A DNA stretch of 39,227 bases. It comes from Bacteroidota bacterium (GTDB lineage Bacteria > Bacteroidota > Bacteroidia > CAIKAF01). The stretch covers positions 1-39,227 of the forward strand of contig JAEZEQ010000033.1 in assembly GCA_023432985.1 (NCBI GenBank). Reading direction: 5' to 3'. The position numbers and the translations under genes are program-made. Position 1 is the first letter of the stretch, and each line of letters starts with the position of its first letter. The notes beneath the pieces are model-generated. The model was not told where the DNA came from and did not search any database. It worked only from the letters and a program-made list of their open reading frames with translations. This document shows positions 13,945-21,985 of this stretch, piece by piece.

Positions 13945-15858
13945 CTATTTTTTCAGGATATGAACTCGGATAATTTTCCCTTGTTGGTCTTCGAAAGCAA
14001 AAATATAAGCACCGGCTTTCAGACTATTCAATTGAACGGATCGACTATGTGGATCTAAGCTTTGAATCTGAATTATACGACCCGATAAATCGGAAATTTG
14101 CATGGAAACAAATGCCTTATTTTCCCATGAAAGCAGGTCTTGAACGGGATTGGGATAAAATCCTATTTGCATCTCCGCCTCTGTAAGTCCGACCTGTGCC
14201 ATAGTGACGGGGTAACTCATAGAAGCACAACCATGTATATTGTATACTTCGAGGCTATACAGCCCATTATCCGAACAAAGGTATTCATGCGTTTCGGCAC
14301 CCGGAATGGCTTGACCGTCTTTATACCATTGATAGGCATAAAAGGCCGGTAAAACATAGAGCAAATTCCCGTTTTGGGTAAGCACCGGCGTCTGCGGTTT
14401 TGGCCATATATCAAGTTGGACCGTTTGGGCGGAGGCACAGCCATCGGCATTGGTGCCAACTACACTCAACGTTACATGACCCTGTGCTACAAAAGAAATA
14501 GCAGCGGTAGGGGTTAAATTGAAAGAAGGGGTCGATTGCCATGCAAAGGAATCGGCTCCGGATGCGGTGACAGTGATGCTGTCTCCGGCACAGAGTAAGT
14601 CCTCGGGTAAATCGAGCCACAAATCGGGCTTTAATCCGACCTGTACCGATATAGAGAGCAGACTATCAGCGGGAAAAAAATGCGGTGAATATTCGCGTAC
14701 AGATACCAATCCGCTTCCCGTACTATCCCATAAAACGGTGATGGAATTGGCGTTCTGACTTAAAATATTCCCATTTTGCACTTCCCAACAATAGGAAAAT
14801 CCGCTTCGCAGAGGCACCTGATACTGTCGTATATCGCTACTACACACGGCAGAATCACCGCTTAGATAAGTCGATGCTGGTTTTAATTCTTGTTCCAAAA
14901 AATCGTAAATATGCTCTAAAATCAGCTTTTGATAGGTGAAATTAATGGGACTACTTCCCCAGAGTTGGTGGTCGGAAGAAGCATATGTATGCAAAGTAGA
15001 TGGAATATTGAGTTGTTGCATACGCTCGTGAATTTTTTGGGATCCATAAACCTTAGGCAATACAGCGAGATAGGTATAGGGATAACCTTCGCCGTAGGGC
15101 ACTACCGGATCGGCATCGCCATGAATATTAAGAATAGGTGGATCATTGGCTTCTATCCAGGACAAGAATCCGATTGCACCCCACATATTAATAACTCCGC
15201 GTACGCGATGAGAGTGATTATAGCTATTGCCCGAGCAGTCGAAACAGCCCAAATCCGGAGCAGAGAGAATTCCGCCCTGTCCGTAACTGGCGGCGGGTCT
15301 TTCATCTTCATCGCCGTATGCCATGTGGAGGGCAGCAATACTTCCGGCACTGCATCCGCCTACAAAAATGGCATTCGTATCGATGCGGTAATTGGCAGCT
15401 TTTTCTTTAAAAAAGCGTACACAAGCACTGAAATCCTGAGCAGCTCTATAAACAGCTCTTTCGCTGGAGGCTGCACTAAGCGGATTCCACCCCAGACGGT
15501 AATTCAGCGCCGCAGCGGTATAGCCCAAGCGGGCCAATGAATCGCAGGCGGCTTGTATATCGGGGACATTCTTCGAGCCATTGAAAAAAGCCCCTCCATA
15601 TGCCAGGATAATCAATGGACGTTTGGCAATAACATCTCCCTGAGGTTCAAAAAAATCAAGCGTCAAAATCTCATTATGCGTATTGCCCTCGAAAGTAAAT
15701 GGAGCATCTAAAGCAGGAGCCTGAGCATATTCTATATCCGCAATCTTGACCACAGACTGGAATATAGGTTCTTTATACCGCAACGAATCGCAATTTTGTG
15801 CATAAAGGCAGCCGGAAAAAATAAACAAGGAAACGGCGTAAAGTATGTGCTTCGGCAT
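13945..15858 (-). CDS. T9SS-secreted alpha/beta-hydrolase (carboxylesterase-like) with Ig-like modules
   Basis: 637 residues. Signal peptide to about residue 21 (GCLYAQ). Residues ~40-330 form an alpha/beta hydrolase of the esterase/lipase class: oxyanion region ILAYGGAFFNGSK (replacing HGGG), nucleophile elbow FVGGCSAGSIAA (Ser170), acid ILNIHGDADPVVP (Asp250) and SSDHQLW (His297). Then two beta-sandwich modules of the PKD/Ig type (~335-550) and a T9SS type A sorting domain (GFYPNPVQDLLSWE … AGAYIFAFEDQQGK). It should be exported through the outer membrane and act on an ester outside the cell, perhaps an acetylated polysaccharide or a polyester. The substrate cannot be read from sequence. 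It is first gene of a two-gene operon. Confidence 0.88.
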   Translation of the reverse strand: MPKHILYAVSLFIFSGCLYAQNCDSLRYKEPIFQSVVKIADIEYAQAPALDAPFTFEGNTHNEILTLDFFEPQGDVIAKRPLIILAYGGAFFNGSKNVPDIQAACDSLARLGYTAAALNYRLGWNPLSAASSERAVYRAAQDFSACVRFFKEKAANYRIDTNAIFVGGCSAGSIAALHMAYGDEDERPAASYGQGGILSAPDLGCFDCSGNSYNHSHRVRGVINMWGAIGFLSWIEANDPPILNIHGDADPVVPYGEGYPYTYLAVLPKVYGSQKIHERMQQLNIPSTLHTYASSDHQLWGSSPINFTYQKLILEHIYDFLEQELKPASTYLSGDSAVCSSDIRQYQVPLRSGFSYCWEVQNGNILSQNANSITVLWDSTGSGLVSVREYSPHFFPADSLLSISVQVGLKPDLWLDLPEDLLCAGDSITVTASGADSFAWQSTPSFNLTPTAAISFVAQGHVTLSVVGTNADGCASAQTVQLDIWPKPQTPVLTQNGNLLYVLPAFYAYQWYKDGQAIPGAETHEYLCSDNGLYSLEVYNIHGCASMSYPVTMAQVGLTEAEMQIGFYPNPVQDLLSWENKAFVSMQISDLSGRIIQIQSLDPHSRSVQLNSLKAGAYIFAFEDQQGKIIRVHILKK

Positions 15859-16062
15859 AATTCGTTTGGATTAAAAGGGCAAATACAAGTATACAAAAAA
15901 AAACGATTTGCAGGCTGAAAAAAAATGAGAAAACGCAAGCAAATACTTAAGCAAACAACACATTACAAGCCGAATAAAATAAAAAAACAGGCATAAAAAC
16001 CCCATTTAATATAAAAAATACACCATTAGTCATTTATCAAAAAAAGCAAAAGAGGCAATCCC

Positions 16063-16070
16063 TAATTTTG
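16063..16070 (+). promoter_or_regulatory. -7 element of the GCTD-motif lipoprotein gene
   Basis: TAATTTTG, a perfect TAnnTTTG, 26 bases before the ATG at 16097. The rest of the 238-base gap from 15859 is A-rich. I see no small gene or repeat in it. Confidence 0.55.
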
Positions 16071-16096
16071 AATAATAAATTTAAACCGAACCAGCT

Positions 16097-16597
16097 ATGC
16101 AAAAAACTATTCAATTAATCGGACTGCTATGCTTATGCAGCGTACTTTTATATTCATGCAAAAAGACGGAGGGGTGTACCGATAATCAGGCTACAAACTA
16201 CAATCCCGATGCAGAAAAAAATGACGGCTCTTGCGTTTTTCCTTATGACGCATATTTGGGCACATATAGCGTAAAAGAACAGTACTATGGCGACTATTGT
16301 CCCGTCGACTCCATCTACTACACTTTAGAGATCAAAGCGGGGACCAGGGGTATAGAAATATTGGCAGACCGTCTCCATGGCAATTTGCGCGATGTACCCT
16401 TATTGATTGATGCAAATTGGATATATCTCGAGGATGTCATGATAATAATGGCCGAGGGTGGAGAAATATACGATTTCACTTTTATGAACGGATTTAAAGT
16501 GGGCGAAGTAATCAATATAAGTTATTTCCTTACCGATATCAATTATTTTGGAAATTGCGGAGGCATCAACTGTACGGCAGAGCTGACCAAGCAATAA
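16097..16597 (+). CDS. Lipoprotein with a GCTDxxATNYxPDA…DGSC module
   Basis: 166 residues. Lipoprotein signal LLYSCKKTEG (Cys21), followed at once by one copy of the GCTDNQATNYNPDAEKNDGSC-type module (split here only by description: Cys27 to Cys47), a short disulfide-bounded repeat common in extracellular Bacteroidota proteins. The remaining ~115 residues form a beta-rich domain with four cysteines (DYCPVD, NCGGINCTAEL). It should be exposed on a membrane facing the periplasm or surface. The module often occurs in adhesive or cell-surface proteins; exact role unknown. A -7 box lies upstream and a hairpin terminator directly after the stop. Confidence 0.8.
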   Translation: MQKTIQLIGLLCLCSVLLYSCKKTEGCTDNQATNYNPDAEKNDGSCVFPYDAYLGTYSVKEQYYGDYCPVDSIYYTLEIKAGTRGIEILADRLHGNLRDVPLLIDANWIYLEDVMIIMAEGGEIYDFTFMNGFKVGEVINISYFLTDINYFGNCGGINCTAELTKQ

Positions 16598-16623
16598 ATC
16601 CAAATCTCTTTTCATTCACAAAT

Positions 16624-16652
16624 AGGGGTTCGCTTCGGCGGCTCCTTTTTTT
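16624..16652 (+). terminator. UUCG-loop hairpin terminator
   Basis: The core CGC-TTCG-GCG (16631-16640) forms a stable tetraloop hairpin. It is extended by AGGGG…CTCCTT with wobble pairs and one T-C mismatch, and is followed by a run of T (16645-16652). It lies 26 bases after the lipoprotein stop. Confidence 0.65.
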
Positions 16653-16751
16653 GTGCTATTATACAGCAAATTAAAAATACAAATAAAGCATCCGAAGCAA
16701 ATGAAATAGAGAAAAGGGGGATTGAAAATCGCCTCTTATGGTAGTGGATTC

Positions 16752-16774
16752 GTGCAATTATTTTTACTTTGCAC
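16752..16774 (+). promoter_or_regulatory. Promoter with overlapping inverted repeat before the 156-residue gene
   Basis: A -7-like TTACTTTG (16764-16771) is overlapped by the right arm of a perfect 6-bp inverted repeat, GTGCAA (16752-16757) and TTGCAC (16769-16774), with 11 bases between. A regulator bound there would block the -7 box. Either the repeat is an operator or a chance match; the sequence alone cannot decide. Otherwise the 16653-16807 gap shows nothing. Confidence 0.35.
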
Positions 16775-16807
16775 TTAGAAATAAGCAAACCATTGGAATA
16801 AGTCAGG

Positions 16808-17278
16808 ATGATTGTATCAGAAAATTGGAAAAAGATTTCTTACAAAGAATTATGTAGGATTATTTTGGACATATATCCCGATGCACAATTGCCTCATGCC
16901 GACATTATGTATTATTTGCGTTCCATACCCAAGGTACGCATCGATATACAAAACAATCCCACCGAATGCAAAACAACCTATCATCTGATTGGAATGGGAT
17001 TATTGTATCATACCCGATTGGGCGAGATACCACAAATTGCCGATGCACCTTTCACAGAATCGATTCAGGATATAGAAACCAATTATGCTTTTCAGATTCA
17101 TCCCAATAATACAGGCAAAATTATACGCTATAAAGAACCGCAATTCACCGCCACTTTTTTAGTCAATGAACCCGACAACTGGGAAGTAGTCTGGCAAAAC
17201 TATAAACCTAAAGAACAGGAAGTGACGCAAATTATGGAACATGGAAGAAGACAATTGAAAAAATTACTTAAACTTTAA
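16808..17278 (+). CDS. Conserved-looking cytoplasmic protein, family not recognised
   Basis: 156 residues, no signal peptide and no membrane segment. The N-terminal ~45 residues are helical (WKKISYKELCRIILDIYPDA), the middle is mixed alpha/beta, and the C-terminus is a basic helix (HGRRQLKKLLKL). The sequence is low in cysteine and has good Bacteroidota codon use, so it looks like a real gene. It is followed 60 bases later by a small lipoprotein gene. The basic tail could bind nucleic acid or a membrane, but nothing else supports either. Start chosen at the only ATG near the promoter. Confidence 0.65.
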   Translation: MIVSENWKKISYKELCRIILDIYPDAQLPHADIMYYLRSIPKVRIDIQNNPTECKTTYHLIGMGLLYHTRLGEIPQIADAPFTESIQDIETNYAFQIHPNNTGKIIRYKEPQFTATFLVNEPDNWEVVWQNYKPKEQEVTQIMEHGRRQLKKLLKL

Positions 17279-17338
17279 TCCGCCCCTTATATGAATGTTG
17301 CTTTTCGCTCGTTATCCTTATTAAATATGCCATTATAC

Positions 17339-17641
17339 ATGAAAAAAGTCTGCTTATTTTTCCCATTACTCCTTCTATTTTCCTGCAAAAAAGACAATCT
17401 AAGCTGGACCTTACTCATTAAAAACAAGAGCAATGAGACCTTGTACATACAAGAGCGGACTTATTTAGGAGCATACAATCAAACCCTGATTATTGGAGCC
17501 AATGATTCCGCATATCAAAAATCTATGATAGCCAAATTGCCCTATTCCTTTTTGGCAATAAATATAGACGGGGATACCATAGACAGTTTTGCCATTAAGT
17601 CTAAAAAAAACAAGGAACATATTTGGCTGATAGAGCCTTGA
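17339..17641 (+). CDS. Small lipoprotein, function unknown
   Basis: 100 residues from ATG 17339, the start that places a clean lipoprotein signal first (MKKVCLFFPLLLLFSCKKDN, Cys16 lipidated). The earlier in-frame ATG at 17291 would put 16 unrelated residues before it. The mature part is a single beta-rich domain (SWTLLIKNKSNETLYIQE … NIDGDTIDSFAIKSK). I recognise no family. The stop is directly adjacent to the stop of the opposing 607-residue gene (zero bases apart), so transcripts from the two genes must overlap at their 3' ends. Confidence 0.68.
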   Translation: MKKVCLFFPLLLLFSCKKDNLSWTLLIKNKSNETLYIQERTYLGAYNQTLIIGANDSAYQKSMIAKLPYSFLAINIDGDTIDSFAIKSKKNKEHIWLIEP

Positions 17642-19465
17642 TTATTGGGAATCTCTATACAAGCCGTCTCCGTTAATCAGGCTTAGTTTTTCCAAAATCA
17701 GCTCTTTATTTTCGGTATCAGAAATCCATAAGGTATAAAAGCCCGGTTTTAGTTCGCCCGTCTCCAATACCATATCATCCTTAAGAACTCCCTCATGCAG
17801 AACATTCTGTCCAGCATCGAGCAAACGCACCTTCAAGGTGGCATAACTACTTTTGTTGAACAAGGATAATTGCGTTCCAAAAACGCGCGAAGTAGACACA
17901 AACTGTGAGGGCACATCACCCGGATGCTTATCCATCCAGCCTTCCAATGAATATACGTTTTTTTTCGTATCCGGGAAAACCAGTCTGTATATATTATACA
18001 GAAGCATATAATCGCTTCCGCTAAAATAGCCTTTAAACCAAGGGTTCAAGCTGTCTTTTGCGCTCCATTGCATGCCATTTTTAAATCCGAAAACAAAGCG
18101 ATTAGAAATAACCCATGGTGCAGAATGTGTTGCCTTTTTCTGTTTGTCGAATAACCAGTGCGGCCCGTTTGGGGGACATAAATCCAGTTCTTTTTCCACA
18201 AATTCCTTTGGCCAGAAATCGGTTTTATTTGGGAATAAAAAGCGGTTCAACAAATAATAAAACTCCCACCCCACCTCATTATCATGCACGCGTTCCCATA
18301 TATAGCGGGCACTTCTGCTTCCGGATTTCCCTGCATAGGCATTACTGATGGAGGCAATAACTACTTCCATATGATGGTTTACATGGTGATTATAAAACAA
18401 GGGAGTTAAATTCTTAAAAACAGGTTTAGTCAAAAAAGAAACTCCCGTCATATATGGATTTTGCAAGTCTTTGAAAGTTTGTCCCGGTCCCGATTTATAT
18501 AATTTCTTCCCTTCCTGCAAATAATTGCCTATGAGAGCCAGCGGATATGCATAAGCGATAGAATAGCCACCGCCATTATAGGGCATACATCCGTCGGCAT
18601 TACATCCATTGCCGAATTCTTTTCGGGCGGGATTGCGGTATTTCCAATCCTGATCATAATGATTAATCATTCGCAGGGCGGTCTCTCTGGCTCTTTCGCC
18701 CAAATGCTGACCATTCCAAACCATAAATTCATCGCTGCATTCATAGGTGAGTATTAGGCCCATGAGCAATGGGAAAATCTGATCGTGACTGGGTTCATTC
18801 ATGGGATAATAGCGAAAAGCCCGATAAGTGAAAGGAGGACAAACCTGATATTCTCCGAAATAGTTTGTATCATTTGGATTATAGACCCCACTTAAGGCCG
18901 AACCAATTCCCGTTGCAAATGGGAAAAATCGGGCAAAATCGGGCCCTGCATCATTGCGCAGAAAAAACCCATTCAGCTCAAACTCATCTTTCCCCACCCA
19001 TCGGCGGTTCACCGAATCCCATTCCACAGGGCGTACTTTACCTTTCTTGGTAACCCCGTCGAAATTACTCCATACAATTTCGGCATTTCTGTCTAACCTA
19101 TCAAAAGCATTCAGCGCTAAATAGAGTTCGCGAAGTGTAGAATCGCTTCGTTCACCGGCATTACGCAAGAGTTTATATTCCGTTCCCAATACGCCCAGGT
19201 ACCAACCCAAAAAAATGGTGCCATCGCCCCAATCTACAATGCGCGAAGGTCTTTCTAATTCTTTGCAGGTATGGTATTCTCGAATTAACCCGGCCGGCAA
19301 ACTCTCTCCGGGACCATAGCCCATATGTTGGAAATAATTCCGGATTCGGTAACGCATCCATCCGTATTTCTGGTGATTCAGGCTATCATTTTGTGCTTGT
19401 ATATCCTGAAAAACAGAAATGCAAACAAAAATAAAAATTAGTACTTTTACTCCAATCCTCGACAT
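17642..19465 (-). CDS. Large exported protein, family not recognised
   Basis: 607 residues with a signal peptide ending near residue 24 (FQDIQAQ). The body is rich in Trp, Tyr, Phe and His and alternates helices and loops, with stretches such as IVDWGDGTIFLGWYLGVLG, NGGGYSIAYAYPLAL and LFYNHHVNHHMEVV. This suggests an all-helical barrel like those of glycan-active enzymes, but I cannot show it. Candidate acids (WGDGT, NEPSHDQ) and the HHVNHH string could be active-site residues. The last ~100 residues look like a small beta-sandwich (TLKVRLLDAGQNVLHEGVL … GFYTLWISD), resembling a T9SS-style end but without the YPNP hallmark. It stands alone, convergent with the lipoprotein and divergent from apt. 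Confidence 0.7.
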   Translation of the reverse strand: MSRIGVKVLIFIFVCISVFQDIQAQNDSLNHQKYGWMRYRIRNYFQHMGYGPGESLPAGLIREYHTCKELERPSRIVDWGDGTIFLGWYLGVLGTEYKLLRNAGERSDSTLRELYLALNAFDRLDRNAEIVWSNFDGVTKKGKVRPVEWDSVNRRWVGKDEFELNGFFLRNDAGPDFARFFPFATGIGSALSGVYNPNDTNYFGEYQVCPPFTYRAFRYYPMNEPSHDQIFPLLMGLILTYECSDEFMVWNGQHLGERARETALRMINHYDQDWKYRNPARKEFGNGCNADGCMPYNGGGYSIAYAYPLALIGNYLQEGKKLYKSGPGQTFKDLQNPYMTGVSFLTKPVFKNLTPLFYNHHVNHHMEVVIASISNAYAGKSGSRSARYIWERVHDNEVGWEFYYLLNRFLFPNKTDFWPKEFVEKELDLCPPNGPHWLFDKQKKATHSAPWVISNRFVFGFKNGMQWSAKDSLNPWFKGYFSGSDYMLLYNIYRLVFPDTKKNVYSLEGWMDKHPGDVPSQFVSTSRVFGTQLSLFNKSSYATLKVRLLDAGQNVLHEGVLKDDMVLETGELKPGFYTLWISDTENKELILEKLSLINGDGLYRDSQ

Positions 19466-19521
19466 AATTGATGGTAAAAGTACGAATAGAAATAAAGCAA
19501 ATCAGCAAAAAATAAAGCAAT

Positions 19522-20055
19522 ATGCAATTAGAAGCACAGGCAGACTTAAAAAAACAAATACGGGAAATTGCCGATTTTCCCAAGAAAGGCATTTTATTCA
19601 GAGATATTACGCCCCTATTATTAGACCCGGAATCTTTACAAAAATGTGTAGATATTTTTTACGAAAAATTGCCGCATAAAAACATAGACAAAGTCATTGG
19701 TATAGAGAGCCGAGGCTTTTTCTTTTCCATTTTATTGGCACAAAAATTAAATGCCGGTTTCGTCCCGGTTAGAAAAAAAGGCAAATTGCCCTATCATAAA
19801 GTAGAAGTGGAATATCAGCTCGAATACGGAAGCGATATATTAGAAATGCACAGCGATGCCATTCAACCCGGCGATAAAGTATTGGTACACGACGATGTAT
19901 TGGCTACCGGGGGCACTATGCAGGCGGTATGTCAGATGCTGGACACACTCGGTGCCGAAATTGTACAATGCAATTTTCTAATCGAATTAGACGCACTCAA
20001 AGGCCGAGAGAGGCTAGATGATTATCCCATTTATTCCATGCTCCATTATTTATAA
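19522..20055 (+). CDS. apt: Adenine phosphoribosyltransferase
   Basis: 177 residues, the usual length. Signatures: FPKKGILFRDITPLLLDP, IGIESRGFFFSILLAQKL, PVRKKGKLPYHK and the PRPP-binding loop VLVHDDVLATGGTMQA (about 120-135). It makes AMP from adenine and PRPP in the cytoplasm, purine salvage. It has no operon partner: divergent from the 607-residue gene and followed by a gene with its own -7 box. Nothing about it is unusual. Confidence 0.97.
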   Translation: MQLEAQADLKKQIREIADFPKKGILFRDITPLLLDPESLQKCVDIFYEKLPHKNIDKVIGIESRGFFFSILLAQKLNAGFVPVRKKGKLPYHKVEVEYQLEYGSDILEMHSDAIQPGDKVLVHDDVLATGGTMQAVCQMLDTLGAEIVQCNFLIELDALKGRERLDDYPIYSMLHYL

Positions 20056-20061
20056 AAATAG

Positions 20062-20069
20062 TATATTTG
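20062..20069 (+). promoter_or_regulatory. -7 element of the 196-residue exported protein gene
   Basis: TATATTTG, a perfect TAnnTTTG, 7 bases after the apt stop and 62 bases before the next ATG. It separates the downstream gene from apt. Confidence 0.55.
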
Positions 20070-20131
20070 CGTACCCTTCCGCCCAATAATAAGTTGTCTT
20101 TTATTTATATCAACCAAATAATAACACAAAA

Positions 20132-20722
20132 ATGAAAAAGATTATTGGCATTTTACTTTTTATCCCCATGCTTGCTTCGGCTCAAACCAGCATTCATGAC
20201 ACCAAAGCCTATGTATACGGATTGGATTTCTCCAAAGCTAAACTGGTAGGTGCGGTCGGATTCACAAATCCGGCACAAGTAAAAGATTATTATTTCAATG
20301 AATGGAATAATCTATTGGTAAACGAAAAGGACAAATACAATATTCCGAAATTTTTCAAGAAAAGTGAGGTCATATATGATTTGAGCGTAGTAGAAAAACG
20401 GAATAAAGCCGTAAAAATGGACGGCTTGGTAACCGAAAGTCCCTACGAACTTGAAGACAAAGAAGTAGAAAAAATTATTTCCTCCTATAAAACCGAGCAA
20501 AAAAGCGGATTAGGGATAGTGTTTGTAGTAAACAGTTTCGATAAATTAAATGAAAAAGCTACACTGCATGTGGTCTTATTCGATTTATCGAACAAGAAAA
20601 TATTGGCTATGGACAAAATGAGTCAGGATCCCTCCGGTTTCGGCATACGAAATTATTGGATGGGTGCAGTTTATGGTATAATGAAGAAAGTTCCGAAGAA
20701 CAAAAACATCTGGTCAAAATAA
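20132..20722 (+). CDS. Exported protein, function unknown
   Basis: 196 residues with a standard signal peptide (MKKIIGILLFIPMLASAQ). The mature protein has no cysteine, is moderately basic and shows alternating strands and helices (TKAYVYGLDFSKAKLVGAVGF … LHVVLFDLSNKKILAMDKMSQ). Similar plain periplasmic proteins are frequent in Bacteroidota, but I know no role. It ends 1 base before an A-run that leads into a strong bidirectional terminator shared with tgt. Confidence 0.75.
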   Translation: MKKIIGILLFIPMLASAQTSIHDTKAYVYGLDFSKAKLVGAVGFTNPAQVKDYYFNEWNNLLVNEKDKYNIPKFFKKSEVIYDLSVVEKRNKAVKMDGLVTESPYELEDKEVEKIISSYKTEQKSGLGIVFVVNSFDKLNEKATLHVVLFDLSNKKILAMDKMSQDPSGFGIRNYWMGAVYGIMKKVPKNKNIWSK

Positions 20723-20723
20723 A

Positions 20724-20752
20724 AAAAAATCCGGTCAAAAGCCGGATTTTTT
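20724..20752. terminator. Bidirectional intrinsic terminator
   Basis: AAAAAATCCGG (20724-20734) and CCGGATTTTTT (20742-20752) form an 11-bp stem with a 7-base loop, flanked by A-run and T-run. It can end both the plus-strand gene stopping at 20722 and the minus-strand tgt stopping at 20764. This is the clearest terminator in the window. Confidence 0.9.
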
Positions 20753-20763
20753 CATGTATAAAA

Positions 20764-21894
20764 TTAGAGTTTTCGTCCCAGGATTTCCACCATTTCCTTT
20801 TTCCACGAGGCAAAATCTCCGGTCAGAATATGTTCTCTGGCTTGGGTAACCAACCAAAGGTAAAAGGCCAAATTATGCAGCGATGCAATTTGGAGTCCGA
20901 GCAATTCATCCGCTTTAAACAAGTGATGCAGATAGGCTTTTGAGTAGGCTGTACCACTGTGTACTTCGGGATCATATTCGAGGGGAGAGAAATCCATTTT
21001 CCATTTTTCGTTCTTAATATTTATAATTCCATCCCGGGTAAAGAGCAATCCGTGTCGGCCATTACGTGTAGGCATAACACAGTCGAACATATCAATACCT
21101 CTCGATATGGCTTCCAAAATATTAATGGGTGTACCGACGCCCATGAGATATCGGGGTTTATTTTCGGGCAGCACCTCATTGACCAATTCGATCATATCAT
21201 ACATTTTCTCTGCGGGTTCGCCCACGGCCAATCCGCCTATGGCATTTCCGGCCAAATCTTTTTCTGCGGCAAACAGAGCTGATTCCATGCGTAAATCCTT
21301 ATATGTACTGCCTTGCACAATTGGGAAAAGAGCTTGTTCGACCCCGTATTTAGGTTCCGTTTCAGACAGGCGTTTAATGCAACGATCCAGCCATCTATGC
21401 GTAAGTCCCATACTATTTTTGGCATAAGCGTAGGTACTGGGGTAAGGGGGACATTCGTCGAAAGCCATAATAATATCGGCACCAATACTTCGCTGAATAT
21501 CCATTACCGATTCCGGGGTAAATAAGTGCCTGGAGCCGTCAATATGCGATTGAAAAAGGGCTCCTTCCTCGGTCAATTTCCGATTTCCGGCCAAAGAAAA
21601 AACCTGATAGCCTCCACTATCCGTAAGCATAGGTCCGTCCCATTGCATAAACTTATGAACGCCTCCGGCAGCTTCCATTACCTTCATTCCCGGTCTCAAA
21701 TAAAGATGATAGGTATTGGCCAAAATAATCTGTGCCTTAATATTGTTTTTCAGTTCGTGTGGATGTACAGATTTCACCGTAGCCACCGTTCCAACCGGCA
21801 TAAAAATGGGAGTCATAATTGGGCCGCGGCCGGTATGAAATACGCCGGCACGAGCTTTTGTTTCCTTGTCACTTTGAATAAGTTCGAATTGCAT
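20764..21894 (-). CDS. tgt: tRNA-guanine transglycosylase (queuosine synthesis)
   Basis: 376 residues from ATG 21894; the frame stays open to an ATG at 21936, but the -7 box at 21900-21907 lies between them, and MQFELIQSDKETKARAG is the family N-terminus. Signatures: MLTDSGGYQVFSL, IMAFDECPPYP, GGLAVGEP, RYLMGVGTP and FDCVMPTRNGRHG (nucleophile Asp). It exchanges guanine-34 for a queuine precursor in tRNA His/Asn/Asp/Tyr. The usual zinc motif CxCxxC before YSKAYLHHLF is absent; the site reads DPEVHSGTAYSKAYLHHLF. I think this is lineage-typical in Bacteroidota, but I could not verify it. The protein is otherwise full length. Confidence 0.96.
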   Translation of the reverse strand: MQFELIQSDKETKARAGVFHTGRGPIMTPIFMPVGTVATVKSVHPHELKNNIKAQIILANTYHLYLRPGMKVMEAAGGVHKFMQWDGPMLTDSGGYQVFSLAGNRKLTEEGALFQSHIDGSRHLFTPESVMDIQRSIGADIIMAFDECPPYPSTYAYAKNSMGLTHRWLDRCIKRLSETEPKYGVEQALFPIVQGSTYKDLRMESALFAAEKDLAGNAIGGLAVGEPAEKMYDMIELVNEVLPENKPRYLMGVGTPINILEAISRGIDMFDCVMPTRNGRHGLLFTRDGIINIKNEKWKMDFSPLEYDPEVHSGTAYSKAYLHHLFKADELLGLQIASLHNLAFYLWLVTQAREHILTGDFASWKKEMVEILGRKL

Positions 21895-21899
21895 AGCTG

Positions 21900-21907
21900 C
21901 AAAGATG
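21900..21907 (-). promoter_or_regulatory. -7 element of tgt
   Basis: Minus strand CATCTTTG, 7 of 8 to TAnnTTTG, followed by CAG and 5 bases before the ATG at 21894. It implies a near-leaderless tgt message and rules against the longer start at 21936. Confidence 0.5.
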
Positions 21908-21985
21908 CTGTTTTTTTTCTCAAAAAAATTGGACATTCTACATTTTCTTATGTACCTTCAAAGCGTGTTAGAGACTATTATAAAC

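Noticed and set aside
14929..15540. 203-residue plus-strand frame inside the T9SS esterase
   Set aside because: Lies wholly opposite the hydrolase domain, which has an intact catalytic set. No motif or promoter supports a second gene.
15859..16096. Hidden small gene or RNA in the longest gap
   Set aside because: The stretch is A-rich with poly-A runs and the -7 box at 16063-16070, but no coding pattern, hairpin or repeat that I could support.
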